Of a stretch of 64,000 nt of DNA, positions 45,868 through 54,605 are shown piece after piece. A program made the translations under genes and the position numbers. This stretch comes from Nitrospiraceae bacterium UBA6905 (GTDB lineage: Bacteria; Nitrospirota; Thermodesulfovibrionia; Thermodesulfovibrionales; UBA6898). The notes under the pieces are model-generated. The model had not been told where the DNA came from. It saw nothing but the letters and a program-made list of their open reading frames with translations, and made no database searches. Every line of letters begins with the position of its first letter. Position 1 is the first letter of the stretch. The DNA is taken from positions 4,707 through 68,706 of the forward strand of contig DKBH01000005.1 in assembly GCA_002451165.1 (NCBI GenBank), in the 5' to 3' direction.

Positions 45868-46068
45868 ATGGAATGCATACCAGAAAAGAACAGGACGCGC
45901 TGCACCTGTACCTATGAACCCTGCTCCCGAAAATATCAATGCTGCGAATGCCTGCATTACCACCGCAAGAATGATGAACTGCCGGCATGCTTTTTCACTG
46001 CGGAATTTGAGCGCACCTATGACCGGTCGGTCGCCAATTTTATAAGGATGAAAAACAGGAAGGCCTGA
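45868..46068 (+). CDS. Small Cys-rich protein (DUF6485-like)
   Basis: 66 residues, ATG 45868 with AGGAGG upstream. Seven cysteines in CTCTYEPCSRKYQCCECLHY plus LPACFF, then TYDRSVANFI. This is a conserved small-protein pattern I recall as DUF6485; the cysteines suggest metal binding. Function unknown. Confidence 0.75.
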   Translation: MECIPEKNRTRCTCTYEPCSRKYQCCECLHYHRKNDELPACFFTAEFERTYDRSVANFIRMKNRKA

Positions 46069-46082
46069 GGAGAAATGCTACG

Positions 46083-47738
46083 ATGACAGCCCAGGCTTCC
46101 CGCATCGTATATGTCATCGGTCATCGAAACCCGGATACCGACTCGGTCTGCTCGGCCATCGCCTACGCCCACTTCAAGAATGTGACGGACAAGCGCTTTT
46201 TCTATGTGCCGGTCCGCGCAGGCAAGGTAAACGAGGAGACGCGGTTCATTCTTGATCGCTTCGGTGTTCCGCTCCCGAACGAGATGGAGAGCATCGCAGC
46301 CACCGTTGCGGACCTTGAGATGAAAAAACCGATCTCTATAAACCTGCGGGATTCCATTCAGGCGCTTGCGCTTCTCATGCGTGACTCCGGCGTGCGTTCA
46401 CTCCCGGTGGTTGATGATGCAGGGAAAGTGGTCGGCATCGTCGGCCTAAAAGATATCGCAAAGCACTACATGGACAGTGTGGGATTTTCCGATCTGACGG
46501 ACATGCCGATACACCTCGACATCCTCATAAAGACCCTCGATGGCCGGATGGTCAGCAATACCAAGCGGACGGAATATCTTTCGGGAAGGGTCATCACGGG
46601 AGCGATGCAGAAGGGTACAATTCTGAACCGGATACGGCCGGGGGACATCGTGATCACCGGCGACCAGCAGGACATCCAGCTCGATGTCGTGCGCATGGGA
46701 TGCTCGGCGCTCATCGTAACGGATTCCCTGCCGATAGGCACAGATGTGATAGCTGCTGCTCAGGAGCGCGGCACGGTGATCATCTCTTCTCCCCATGCAG
46801 CCTTTGCAACGGTCCAGCTCATGACCATGTCAGAGCCGGTCGGCGTGATCATGTGCCGCACGCTCACGGCCGTCGGCCTGTATACATCGATAGCCGAACT
46901 GAGGAATCGCATTCTTGAGTCCGAGTACCGCTCTGCGGTGGTGGCTGACAGCGACCAGCGGCTCATCGGTTTTGTCACGCGAACGGATATTTTGAAGCCC
47001 GTGCGCAAGCGTGCGATTCTCGTCGACCACAACGAGATCTCTCAGGCCGTGGACAACATCGAAGAGGCGGAAATTCTTGAGATCATCGACCACCACCGCG
47101 TGGGCGATATTTCAACGGTTGCGCCTATCTACGTTTACAACGACCCGGTAGGGAGCACCTGTACGGTCATTTCCGGTATCATGCTCCTGCACCAGGTCGA
47201 AATCCCCAGGGAGATCGCCGGCATATTGCTCTCGGGCATCCTGTCTGATACGCTGCTCCTTTCACTTTCGACCACGACGGAGCGTGACCGTCAAATTGCA
47301 CAGCGCCTTGCCGAGATCGCCGGCGTGGACTGGAAAGCATACGGAAAGGAGCTACTTCACGCGAGCATCAACCTGGAGCACAAGACGCCAGGCGAACTCA
47401 TTGCTGCGGACTTCAAGGAATTTCAGATCGGGGGGCGGAAACTCGGCATAAGCCAGATGATGGTGCTCGACTGCAAGGAAATCGACCTTCGGGAAGGAGA
47501 CCTGCTGGCAGAACTTGAACGGCTTCGCCTGGCAAACGGCTACGATCTTACGGCGTTGCTCGTGACAAACCCCGTCAGCTCCTCCCATGAACGAGTTCTC
47601 TTGAAAGGGGAGACATGGATCGTCGAGAAGGCCTTCAAGGTGAAGGTCGAGGATGATACCTGTATTCTTCCGCGCGTCATGTCACGTAAGCGGGACTTTA
47701 TCCCTGCACTCGGCCAGGCGCTCAGCATGGGAAGATAA
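46083..47738 (+). CDS. ppaC: Family II (Mn-dependent) inorganic pyrophosphatase with CBS-DRTGG-CBS insert
   Basis: Hydrolyses PPi. The DHH domain begins YVIGHRNPDTDSVCSAIAY and continues after the insert with VDHNEISQAV and IIDHHRVGDI; the DHHA2 domain is the C-terminal ~180 residues. The insert (~75-300) holds a CBS pair split by a DRTGG domain, as in adenine-nucleotide-regulated members. 551 residues. Confidence 0.93.
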   Translation: MTAQASRIVYVIGHRNPDTDSVCSAIAYAHFKNVTDKRFFYVPVRAGKVNEETRFILDRFGVPLPNEMESIAATVADLEMKKPISINLRDSIQALALLMRDSGVRSLPVVDDAGKVVGIVGLKDIAKHYMDSVGFSDLTDMPIHLDILIKTLDGRMVSNTKRTEYLSGRVITGAMQKGTILNRIRPGDIVITGDQQDIQLDVVRMGCSALIVTDSLPIGTDVIAAAQERGTVIISSPHAAFATVQLMTMSEPVGVIMCRTLTAVGLYTSIAELRNRILESEYRSAVVADSDQRLIGFVTRTDILKPVRKRAILVDHNEISQAVDNIEEAEILEIIDHHRVGDISTVAPIYVYNDPVGSTCTVISGIMLLHQVEIPREIAGILLSGILSDTLLLSLSTTTERDRQIAQRLAEIAGVDWKAYGKELLHASINLEHKTPGELIAADFKEFQIGGRKLGISQMMVLDCKEIDLREGDLLAELERLRLANGYDLTALLVTNPVSSSHERVLLKGETWIVEKAFKVKVEDDTCILPRVMSRKRDFIPALGQALSMGR

Positions 47739-47840
47739 AGAAGGATTAAGAAACCTGCGCGGGCAGGAGAAGTACTAAGCACCGTAGTCCACGGTGAACA
47801 GAATTTTGTATACTACTATTCCGCGTATATATCACACTGT

Positions 47841-47927
47841 GCCGGTGTGGTGGAACTGGCAGACGCGCCGGACTCAAAATCCGGTTGGGGCAACCCAGTG
47901 GGGGTTCGATTCCCCCCACCGGCACCA
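47841..47927 (+). tRNA. tRNA-Leu(CAA)
   Basis: Acceptor arms GCCGGTG and CACCGGC, anticodon stem CCGGA/TCCGG with loop CTCAAAA (CAA at 47875-47877), a long variable arm (TTGGGGCAACCCA region), a T-loop GTTCGATTC, and encoded CCA (47925-47927). It is the left boundary of the island at 47872-54661. Confidence 0.95.
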
Positions 47928-48040
47928 TACTTTTCAATGGGTTATGCCTTGTCCGAACCACGAGCGATAATCCTCGGAACCCTTGATATTGCGTCCTCGA
48001 ATCGAGTCCGATTTCTGCCTCCTCCAGCATGAACTCCTTG

Positions 48041-48552
48041 CTATTCGTCACTGCCTTTGCGGCCGTACTGCTCGTCGCTGACATGCTCCATCCAGTCTGC
48101 GGCCTTGCCATCGAGTTTCTCCTGTGTGGCTATATGCGTCATGGAGGTCGTAGGTGATGCCCCGTGCCAGTGCTTCACCCCTGCTGGAATCCAGACCACA
48201 TCACCAGGCTTGATCTCCTCTGTCGGTCTATCCCAGCTCTGCACCAGACCGGCTCCCGCCTTTACGATCAGGGTTTGCCCTAGGGGGTGAGAGTGCCAGG
48301 CCGTGAGTGCTCCGGGCTCGAAGGTGACATACGCACCGAAGGCGCGCGCTGGAGCGGGCGGATCGAACAAAGGATCAATCCTTACCGTACCGGTAAACCA
48401 GTCAGCAGGGCCTTTGGCTGAGGCCTGTGTTCCGTTTTCTTGACTTCAATTTTCATAGTATCCTCCATATTATGAGCTTGCTTCAGCTCTTCTGCTCTGA
48501 GATTACCACTCAGGCACATAATGGCAACCACAATAAATGCTATGAGCTTCAA
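48041..48552 (-). pseudogene. Periplasmic cupin, frameshifted near the N-terminus
   Basis: One reading frame begins TTG 48552 with a signal peptide (KLIAFIVVAIMCLSGNLRA) and runs through MKIEVK. The next frame, one base off from the AAGAAAA run near 48435-48443, continues [20 protein letters not shown] and then the cupin core HSHPLGQTL and [10 protein letters not shown] to the stop at 48041. Restoring one A joins them into a ~170-residue protein like the second cupin at 51455-51949. It is either a broken gene or a homopolymer sequencing error. Confidence 0.7.
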
Positions 48553-48564
48553 TGTGTCGCATCC

Positions 48565-49101
48565 CTATACCTTTGATCCCATCTCATATGCCTGGGTCAT
48601 GGCCTTGCTGCCCTTGATCTCACCCATGTTCCAGGCGCCAGTTCCGTAGATGACTCCCTTTTCCTTGGCACCGGTCAGGCATGAGGTAAATCCCCTGAAT
48701 CCCTCGATTGTCCGTTCCATCGCCTTCTTGTTCGTGTCAGCGGCAGCTGCTATAAAGTACATCTCCTTATCGCTGATCTCTGCATATCGCGGACACGTCC
48801 TGTCGATGAGAGTCTTCATCTGCCCGTTCATGGTGTAAAAATACACAGGGGTCGCCATGACTATCACGTCGGCAGCGATCATTTTATCCAGTATCTCCGC
48901 CATGTCGTCTTTCTGGACACACCTTTTTGTCTTGAAGCAGGTGCCGCATCCGGTACAATAGTTGATCTTCAAGTCCTTCAGAAATATCTTCTCTGCTTGA
49001 TGGCCAACCCCTTTTGCTCCTATCAGAAACTGATCGCACAGCAGGTCGGAGTTGCCGCCTTTGCGCGGGCTTGCGGACAGTATCAGTATCTTTTTGTTCA
49101 T
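48565..49101 (-). CDS. NADPH-dependent FMN reductase / flavodoxin-fold protein
   Basis: 178 residues of the NAD(P)H-dependent FMN reductase family: phosphate loop SASPRKGGNSDLL, CTGCGTCFKTKRC cysteine region, and ATPVYFYTMNGQMKTLIDR (isoalloxazine side). AAAGGAG before ATG 49101. Reduces quinones or free flavin, probably cytosolic. It follows the aldo/keto reductase remnant in the island operon. Confidence 0.88.
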   Translation of the reverse strand: MNKKILILSASPRKGGNSDLLCDQFLIGAKGVGHQAEKIFLKDLKINYCTGCGTCFKTKRCVQKDDMAEILDKMIAADVIVMATPVYFYTMNGQMKTLIDRTCPRYAEISDKEMYFIAAAADTNKKAMERTIEGFRGFTSCLTGAKEKGVIYGTGAWNMGEIKGSKAMTQAYEMGSKV

Positions 49102-49115
49102 TTGGAAATCTCCTT

Positions 49116-49301
49116 TTATATCCCCGTCCTTTTCGGAAGGGCTTCGGGGTAGCGGTCTCCCTGAATCGTAATTTTCGAAGCAATGTTCTCGATCTCGCGT
49201 AGATCAGCGGCGGTCAGTTCGACATTGACCGCACCGATGTTTTCTTCCAGACGCGAAAGCTTCGTGGTTCCCGGGTTCGGCACTATGTTGACGTGGCACC
49301 C
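49116..49301 (-). pseudogene. C-terminal fragment of an aldo/keto reductase
   Basis: The minus frame reads VPNPGTTKLSRLEENIGAVN, then VELTAADLREIENIASKI and a short tail to TAA 49116-49118. This is the typical AKR C-terminus (the PxPGTxxxxRLEEN motif precedes the end). Upstream the frame meets a stop at 49338-49340 and no AKR barrel, so the first ~270 residues are gone. It directly precedes the flavoprotein gene. Confidence 0.75.
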
Positions 49302-49440
49302 TGTCAGTATTCTTGGCTTACACGGATGCTGGCAACATTATTTTGATGATGTTCTCGATCAACATGCTGCTTAATGAGGAGGACCCTATCCGCAGGGAGC
49401 CTTGGGATTGCTGGGCGCGGGATTTATGACTTCCATTGAT

Positions 49441-49478
49441 AGGACAAGCCCACCTCGCAGTTCGGGTGGGCTTGTCCT
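49441..49478. repeat. 14-bp perfect inverted repeat
   Basis: AGGACAAGCCCACC (49441-49454), 10-base loop, GGTGGGCTTGTCCT (49465-49478), just downstream of the SnoaL-like gene and beside the truncated AKR. No T-run follows on either strand, so it could be a terminator without tract or the end of a lost insertion. The rest of 49302-49512 holds nothing I recognise. Confidence 0.5.
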
Positions 49479-49512
49479 GAATCATCCATTGCGGTGGAGC
49501 CACCTCGTTTGT

Positions 49513-50100
49513 TTACTGCGCGAGCCCTATCTGTTTCATGAACTCACCGTTGTCCCAGAACAGGTACTCCTCAAACATGATGCCGTCCTTATTCCAATGG
49601 CCTATCGTAGCCATCGGGATTCGGTAGGCCTTTCCGGTCGGCGGGATGGCCTTCCCGTCGGGAAGAGCCATCGGCTTTGTGAACGTACCCTCAATCCAGC
49701 CGGTCACCGCAGTCCACTCGCCGTCCGCAGTGCCGAACCGGACCGGGTGCTCCAGGATGCGGTTGTCGGGCGCAAATGTGAACATGACCTTCAGGTCCTC
49801 AATGTGCTTCTCGATGCCTTTTGTCGTATGGCCGTCGGGCCAGTGCACGACCACGTCCTTGGTGTGGCTCTTATGGAGGTCCTGCCACTGTTGATCGGTG
49901 TACACGCGGAAGTCGAGGTCGTCGAAGTTCGCGAGGTTCCTCTCAAGTTCGGCGGGTACTCCTTTGACCTTCGGTGCGGGTTCGCCTACCTTTGTTCCGG
50001 GCCACTTGTTCTCGCTGGCGACCGCGCCGGGCGTAGCGCTGAGCAGCGCGCCAATGAGGCTCATGCCGAGTGCAAACGTAATGATATGTATCCTTTTCAT
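49513..50100 (-). CDS. Exported SnoaL/NTF2-like protein
   Basis: 195 residues. Signal peptide (KRIHIITFALGMSLIGALLS), then a SnoaL-like cone fold (DQQWQDLHKSHTKDVVVHWP, HTTKGIEKHIEDL, ending EEYLFWDNGEFMKQIGL). SnoaL-type proteins include polyketide cyclases and are often linked to small-molecule detoxification. GAAAGGAG before ATG 50100. No catalytic residue is diagnostic. Confidence 0.8.
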   Translation of the reverse strand: MKRIHIITFALGMSLIGALLSATPGAVASENKWPGTKVGEPAPKVKGVPAELERNLANFDDLDFRVYTDQQWQDLHKSHTKDVVVHWPDGHTTKGIEKHIEDLKVMFTFAPDNRILEHPVRFGTADGEWTAVTGWIEGTFTKPMALPDGKAIPPTGKAYRIPMATIGHWNKDGIMFEEYLFWDNGEFMKQIGLAQ

Positions 50101-50167
50101 GTTAGCTCCTTTCTTGATTTCTTCCCTTTATAGAAATTATATCTTTCTTTCTGCCGCTCCGCCTTGC

Positions 50168-51184
50168 TTACGGCTTCAGCAGTGTCTTGATCGCTCGCCG
50201 CTCGTCCATGGCTCGGTAGCCTTCCGCGACCTGGTCTAAAGGCAGGGTCTGATCGAATACCTTACCGGGGGCGATCTTTCCATTCCAGACAAGCTTGATC
50301 AAATCAGGCAGATAGCGCCGCACCGGCGCAGGACCGCCGTGGAGATGAACGTGAGCGAAGAAAAGCTGCTGGCCGTTGAGCTCGACGCCATGGGGTACGC
50401 CGACATAACCGATATAGCCGCCGGGACGGGTGGAACGGATCGCCTGCATCATCGACTCCTGGGTACCGACGCACTCCAGCACCGAATCGACGCCTATCCC
50501 ATTCGTCAGTTCCTTGATGCGTGCCACACCCGCATCGCCGCGTTCGGTCACAATATCCGTTGCCCCGTACTCGCGCGCGAGCTTCGTTCGTGACTCGTGG
50601 CGGCTCATCGCAATGATCCTTTCAGCACCCATCTGTTTTGCTGAGAGCACGCCGAGCAGGCCGACGGCTCCGTCACCCACGACAACGGCTGTCTTGCCCG
50701 GTTTTACTTCAGCGGCGTCGGCAGCGAACCAGCCTGTGCCCATGACATCGGAGAGCGCCAGCAGGCTCGGGATGAGAGCATCCGAGGGAATATCGGGCGT
50801 AGCAACCAGCGTGCCATCTGCAAGCGGGACACGCAGATAGGGCGCTTGTGCACCGGGGATCAATTCACGGTTTTGGCAGGACGACTGATAGCCTAGCTGA
50901 CAATGGGGACAAGTATTGTCAGATACAAAGAAGGAACCGAGCACGAACTGGCCCGGCTTGACCGATTTGACGTCGCTGCCGACCTCCTCAACAATGCCGC
51001 AGTACTCGTGCCCCATGGGCGTGGGCTGGGTGATCGGGTTAAAGCCGCGGTAGGGCCACAGATCCGACCCGCACACACAGGTCGCCGAGACCTTGATGAT
51101 CGCATCAGTCGGCTTGAGAATTTTCGGGTCTTCGCGCTCCTCGAAACGCACATCGCGCGGACCGTAGAGAACCGTACCTTTCAT
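50168..51184 (-). CDS. Zinc-dependent alcohol dehydrogenase (MDR family)
   Basis: 338 residues. Catalytic zinc ligands CVCGSD and GHEYCG, structural-zinc cysteines CPHC...C (one of the usual four missing), and NAD(P) motif VVGDGAVGLLGV. No signal peptide, so cytosolic. AAGGAG before ATG 51184. Acts on an alcohol or aldehyde not deducible here. Confidence 0.9.
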   Translation of the reverse strand: MKGTVLYGPRDVRFEEREDPKILKPTDAIIKVSATCVCGSDLWPYRGFNPITQPTPMGHEYCGIVEEVGSDVKSVKPGQFVLGSFFVSDNTCPHCQLGYQSSCQNRELIPGAQAPYLRVPLADGTLVATPDIPSDALIPSLLALSDVMGTGWFAADAAEVKPGKTAVVVGDGAVGLLGVLSAKQMGAERIIAMSRHESRTKLAREYGATDIVTERGDAGVARIKELTNGIGVDSVLECVGTQESMMQAIRSTRPGGYIGYVGVPHGVELNGQQLFFAHVHLHGGPAPVRRYLPDLIKLVWNGKIAPGKVFDQTLPLDQVAEGYRAMDERRAIKTLLKP

Positions 51185-51211
51185 GCTTTATCTCCTTGCA
51201 TTGTGTTTGAG

Positions 51212-51439
51212 TTACATCGTGTATCCCGGTTTCTTGTAGAGTTTCCCCGGACCGTTCTGGATATCCTGTTTGTAGACTTTTTCCGCCCAATCCTGAGAGG
51301 TGATTTCTTCGATGGAAACGGAAACCGATTCCTCGCCGTAATTGAGAACGGTCATCACGTCTTTGGTAATCTTCTCGGCGAGCCGGGCCTTCTGCTCTTC
51401 TGACTTACCGGGCCAAAGCTTTACGATAACATGAGGCAT
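51212..51439 (-). CDS. 4-oxalocrotonate tautomerase-like protein
   Basis: 75 residues. After Met removal the N-terminal proline ([16 protein letters not shown]) is the catalytic base of this family. Tautomerase superfamily enzymes interconvert keto-enol acids. AAGGGGG precedes ATG 51439. Confidence 0.85.
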   Translation of the reverse strand: MPHVIVKLWPGKSEEQKARLAEKITKDVMTVLNYGEESVSVSIEEITSQDWAEKVYKQDIQNGPGKLYKKPGYTM

Positions 51440-51454
51440 GATTTCCCCCTTACC

Positions 51455-51949
51455 TTATTTCCCTAAATATTGTTCATCAGTGACCTTTTCCTTCCAGACA
51501 ACGTTCTTGCCGTCAAGGTCCCCGGTAATGACCAGATGGGTCATGGCTGAGTCGGGAGTGGCCCCGTGCCAGTGATCGATGTCGGGCGGGCACCAGACAG
51601 CGTCACCGGTTTTGATCGTAACGATCTTTCCATCCCGCGTTCCGGTCAGGCCGACACCGGCGGTCACGATCATATGTTGTCCGGCCGGATGAAGATGCCA
51701 GGCCGTTCTGGCGCCGGGCTGGAATGTGACATAGGCCCCTCCAAAGTGGGCAGTATCGTTGGCCGGGAATAACATCTTGACCTGAACATCACCGGTAAAC
51801 CATTCTTCGGGACCTTTGAAGGACTTCTGCGATTCGACAGGATATATTGTCTGCATATCCGATTCTCCTTTCTTCGCATTATCAGAATTGCCGTAAACAA
51901 CGGCTGCGAAAAGCATTGAAATGCCTACCATCAAGATTAGTGTCTTCAT
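51455..51949 (-). CDS. Periplasmic cupin
   Basis: 164 residues. Signal peptide (KTLILMVGISMLFAAVVYG), then the sequence GPEEWFTGDVQVKMLFPAND and a cupin barrel with metal ligands in WHLHPAGQHMIV and HWHGATPDSAMTH. ATG 51949 with AAGGAG upstream is preferred over an in-frame start 30 bases earlier. Paralogue of the broken cupin at 48041-48552. Confidence 0.88.
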   Translation of the reverse strand: MKTLILMVGISMLFAAVVYGNSDNAKKGESDMQTIYPVESQKSFKGPEEWFTGDVQVKMLFPANDTAHFGGAYVTFQPGARTAWHLHPAGQHMIVTAGVGLTGTRDGKIVTIKTGDAVWCPPDIDHWHGATPDSAMTHLVITGDLDGKNVVWKEKVTDEQYLGK

Positions 51950-52003
51950 CTTTTTTACTCCTTTGAGTACAGCGACCACTTTATGCTTCTGTCGGTGCGC
52001 TGG

Positions 52004-53188
52004 TTAGAATGTCGCCGCATCGATCACATATCGGTAGCGGGCCTCTTTGTTCACGACCTTTTCCCAGGCCTCGTTGATCTGCTCGGCCTTGATGATCTGG
52101 ATTTGCGGCAGGACATTGTTGTCAGCGCAATACGTCACCACTTCCTGTGTTTCAGGCATACCTCCGATCAAGGACGCATTGAAGTTAACACGTGAAATGG
52201 ACAGACCGATGTTGCTCAGTGTCAACTCGAATCCCTCCGGCATCCCAACCTGTGTGAAAAAGCCGTATGGCTTGACCACCGAGGCATAGGCAGCCACATC
52301 GAACTGCACGGGAATCGTGGAGATCATGTAGTCCAGTTTCCCTTTGTAGGGCGCAAGCTTCGCCGGACTGTCCATCACTATAGCCTCCTTGGCGCCGAAG
52401 GCAAGGATGTCCTTGACCTTGTCAGGTGAAGTGGTAAAACCGTAGACCTCCGCACCCTTGGACACGGCAAGCTTGATGGCCATATGGCCGAGACCGCCGA
52501 TTCCTGCGACACCTACCTTGAAGCCTTTTTTCAGATCAACTTTCATTAAAGGCGAGTAAGTGGTGATTCCGGCGCAAAGCAGCGGTGCGGCTTCCTGAAA
52601 GCTTATGTTGTCCGGTATGTGAACTGCAAAGTGGTCACGCACAACGATATTGGTCGAGTAGCCGCCTTGCGATATCCCTGTGGGAGAACTTTTTTCCGGA
52701 TAACCGTAAGTGAATACGGTTTCTGGACAGTACTGTTCTTCACCGTTCTTGCAGCTTTCGTGCTCAAGGTTGCTGTCCACCATGCAGCCAACACCTGCCC
52801 TGTCTCCGACCTTGAACTTTGTCACGTTCCTGCCAACAGCAGTCACGATGCCGACAATCTCGTGACCCGGCACCTGCGGATATTGCTGCTTACCCCAATG
52901 GCCTTTCATCTGGTGAATGTCTGAATGGCAGATGCTGGCGTATTTGATCTCGATCAGGATATCGTTGTCACCCACGGGACGGCGTTCAAACTCCCAGGGA
53001 GACAACTTCCCTGAAGTATCCGTTGCTGCATATCCTTTTGACTTGATGTTCGTGCTCATAACTGGTCCTTTCGACTGATTGGCTTTTGCTAAAAGCTGGG
53101 CCGGACTGATCAGCATGAGGCCCACGCCAGCAGCTGCGGTCTGTTGTATGAATGCCCTTCTTGATACCTTCTTATCATTGTCGCTCAT
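52004..53188 (-). CDS. Zinc-dependent aldehyde/alcohol dehydrogenase with a Tat signal and an internal start
   Basis: 394 residues. The N-terminus KVSRRAFIQQTAAAGVGLML is a twin-arginine signal. The rest is a YahK/CAD-type NADPH-dependent aldehyde reductase: catalytic-zinc CHSDIH and GHEIVG, and Rossmann VAGIGGLGHMA. Only two of four structural-zinc cysteines are seen (CKNGEEQYC). AAAGGGG precedes ATG 53188, but a second in-frame ATG at 53059, with AAAGGA 7 bases upstream, would make a form without the signal. First gene of the island operon, divergent from the AraC regulator. Confidence 0.85.
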   Translation of the reverse strand: MSDNDKKVSRRAFIQQTAAAGVGLMLISPAQLLAKANQSKGPVMSTNIKSKGYAATDTSGKLSPWEFERRPVGDNDILIEIKYASICHSDIHQMKGHWGKQQYPQVPGHEIVGIVTAVGRNVTKFKVGDRAGVGCMVDSNLEHESCKNGEEQYCPETVFTYGYPEKSSPTGISQGGYSTNIVVRDHFAVHIPDNISFQEAAPLLCAGITTYSPLMKVDLKKGFKVGVAGIGGLGHMAIKLAVSKGAEVYGFTTSPDKVKDILAFGAKEAIVMDSPAKLAPYKGKLDYMISTIPVQFDVAAYASVVKPYGFFTQVGMPEGFELTLSNIGLSISRVNFNASLIGGMPETQEVVTYCADNNVLPQIQIIKAEQINEAWEKVVNKEARYRYVIDAATF

Positions 53189-53268
53189 TTTCTATCCCCT
53201 TTATTTCCGATCTCATTAACCCCTTCATGATCCCGGGTTTTTCTCTTCTCGATGATTTAATGATACTC

Positions 53269-53365
53269 CTGATATCAGCAGGTTAGGTAGACCATTTCTG
53301 CCTATTTATTGCCTGATAGTACGAATCAGGCAGTTTTGAGTTGAAAATGCAGGCAAGCGCCTGAT
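53269..53365. promoter_or_regulatory. Cluster of CCTGAT repeats between the dehydrogenase and AraC genes
   Basis: The 202-base divergent gap has a palindrome CTGATATCAG (53269-53278), an 8-bp inverted repeat TGCCTGAT / ATCAGGCA with 7-base spacer (53310-53317 and 53325-53332), and a third GCCTGAT at 53359-53365. Repeated half sites here are the likely binding site of the AraC protein. Confidence 0.5.
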
Positions 53366-53390
53366 AATATCAAGATGAGGAGACGCGAAC

Positions 53391-54293
53391 ATGGACCATA
53401 TGGACGGCCCGAGAGATACATTGAGAAAAAGCATCGCCAAGATTGCTTTAAATGAGGACCGTACTGAATGCGGTATCGAGGGTCTGCACCTTTACAGAAA
53501 GAACAAGCCCACCGAGCCCCATAGCGGCATATATCCTCCATGCATATGCCTGGCGGTACAGGGTGCAAAGCGTGCGGTACTTGAAAACATTGAATACGTA
53601 TACGATATCCAGCACTACCTGATAACCCCTGTAAACCTGCCGACTATCGTACAAGTCGTAGAGGCCAGCCCGGAGGTGCCATATCTGGGGTTTGTGCTGG
53701 ACCTTGATCTGCGGGTTCTTTCAGAGTTGCTGCTTGATAGCGACCTGCCTCAAGCCCAGGCGCAGAAGTCCGGGCATGCAATGGCCACGGGAAAAGTCAC
53801 CCATGAACTCATCAATGCCTTTCAGCGGCTCATTGACTTGATGGATAAACCCAAGGACATACCCATTCTGGCTCCGATGATAAAAAGGGAGATATTCTAC
53901 CGCATGCTCACGGGAGAGCATTGCGCCCACCTTCGCCATATGGCAACAGCAGGAAGCCAGGGCAACAGGATAGCGCGCGCCATCGACTGGCTGAGGGATA
54001 ATTTCGCCGAACCACTGCGCATTGATGATCTGGCAGCCAGGGTCAATATGAGCACATCAACATTCCATCACCACTTTAAGACGCTTACTGCCATGAGCCC
54101 GCTTCAGTACCAGAAGTGGCTGCGCCTTAATGAAGCCAGAAGATTGATGTTGAATGAGGAGCGCGACGCAACAACCGCCGCACTTGAGGTTGGCTACGAA
54201 AGCCCATCCCAGTTCAGCCGCGAATACAGCCGTTTATTTGGGAACTCTCCATTGCGTGATGTAAAGCTCCTCAGGCAAACGGTCAGTGTATAG
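53391..54293 (+). CDS. AraC-family regulator (YqhC-like)
   Basis: 300 residues. N-terminal AraC_N-type sensor (PCICLAVQGAKRAVLE; LITPVNLPTIVQVVEASPEV) and C-terminal double HTH (IDDLAARVNMSTSTFHHHFK; ALEVGYESPSQFSREYSRLF). E. coli YqhC has this layout and activates a neighbouring aldehyde reductase gene on aldehyde stress. The facing operon also starts with an aldehyde reductase, so the same logic is likely. Confidence 0.9.
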   Translation: MDHMDGPRDTLRKSIAKIALNEDRTECGIEGLHLYRKNKPTEPHSGIYPPCICLAVQGAKRAVLENIEYVYDIQHYLITPVNLPTIVQVVEASPEVPYLGFVLDLDLRVLSELLLDSDLPQAQAQKSGHAMATGKVTHELINAFQRLIDLMDKPKDIPILAPMIKREIFYRMLTGEHCAHLRHMATAGSQGNRIARAIDWLRDNFAEPLRIDDLAARVNMSTSTFHHHFKTLTAMSPLQYQKWLRLNEARRLMLNEERDATTAALEVGYESPSQFSREYSRLFGNSPLRDVKLLRQTVSV

Positions 54294-54340
54294 GGCTGTA
54301 GCGGACAAATCTAAATAAAGTGTGATTAAGAGATGCTGGC

Positions 54341-54559
54341 CTATTTGAGCAGGTATCGCATTGACTGCTCATTCGCCCTTGTTAGTGCTTGTTTTATAGG
54401 GAGGGCGGAGAGTTCAATTTCCGCTGCTTTCTTTTCTCGAATAATCTCCCAATTTTGTGCCCATTTTGTGCCCGTCGAATGAATATTCCATCTGATTTCA
54501 GCTGACTCCAGCTGACATGACAAAAAAGAGATACCCCCCTGAAAGCTATGAACTATCAT
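54341..54559 (-). pseudogene. Possible C-terminal remnant of an integrase
   Basis: A 72-codon minus frame next to the right repeat. Its tail (STGTKWAQNWEIIREKKAAE and ALTRANEQSMRYLLK) looks like the low-complexity end of tyrosine recombinases, but no R-H-R-Y motif is present. Location beside the att copy is the main reason to consider it. Confidence 0.25.
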
Positions 54560-54605
54560 GCACTTTCAAGGGGTTATTGAGTTATACAGAGAAATGATTA
54601 TTTGT

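Noticed and set aside
47746..48111. Minus-strand frame over the tRNA-Leu gene
   Set aside because: It is the translation of a tRNA and its flank (GGIEPPLGCPNRI-type product), a known artefact.
49441..49478. Rho-independent terminator
   Set aside because: Strong stem but no T-run on either side, so listed only as an inverted repeat.
54341..54559. Functional integrase
   Set aside because: Only a short tail-like frame exists, with no catalytic Arg or Tyr motifs.
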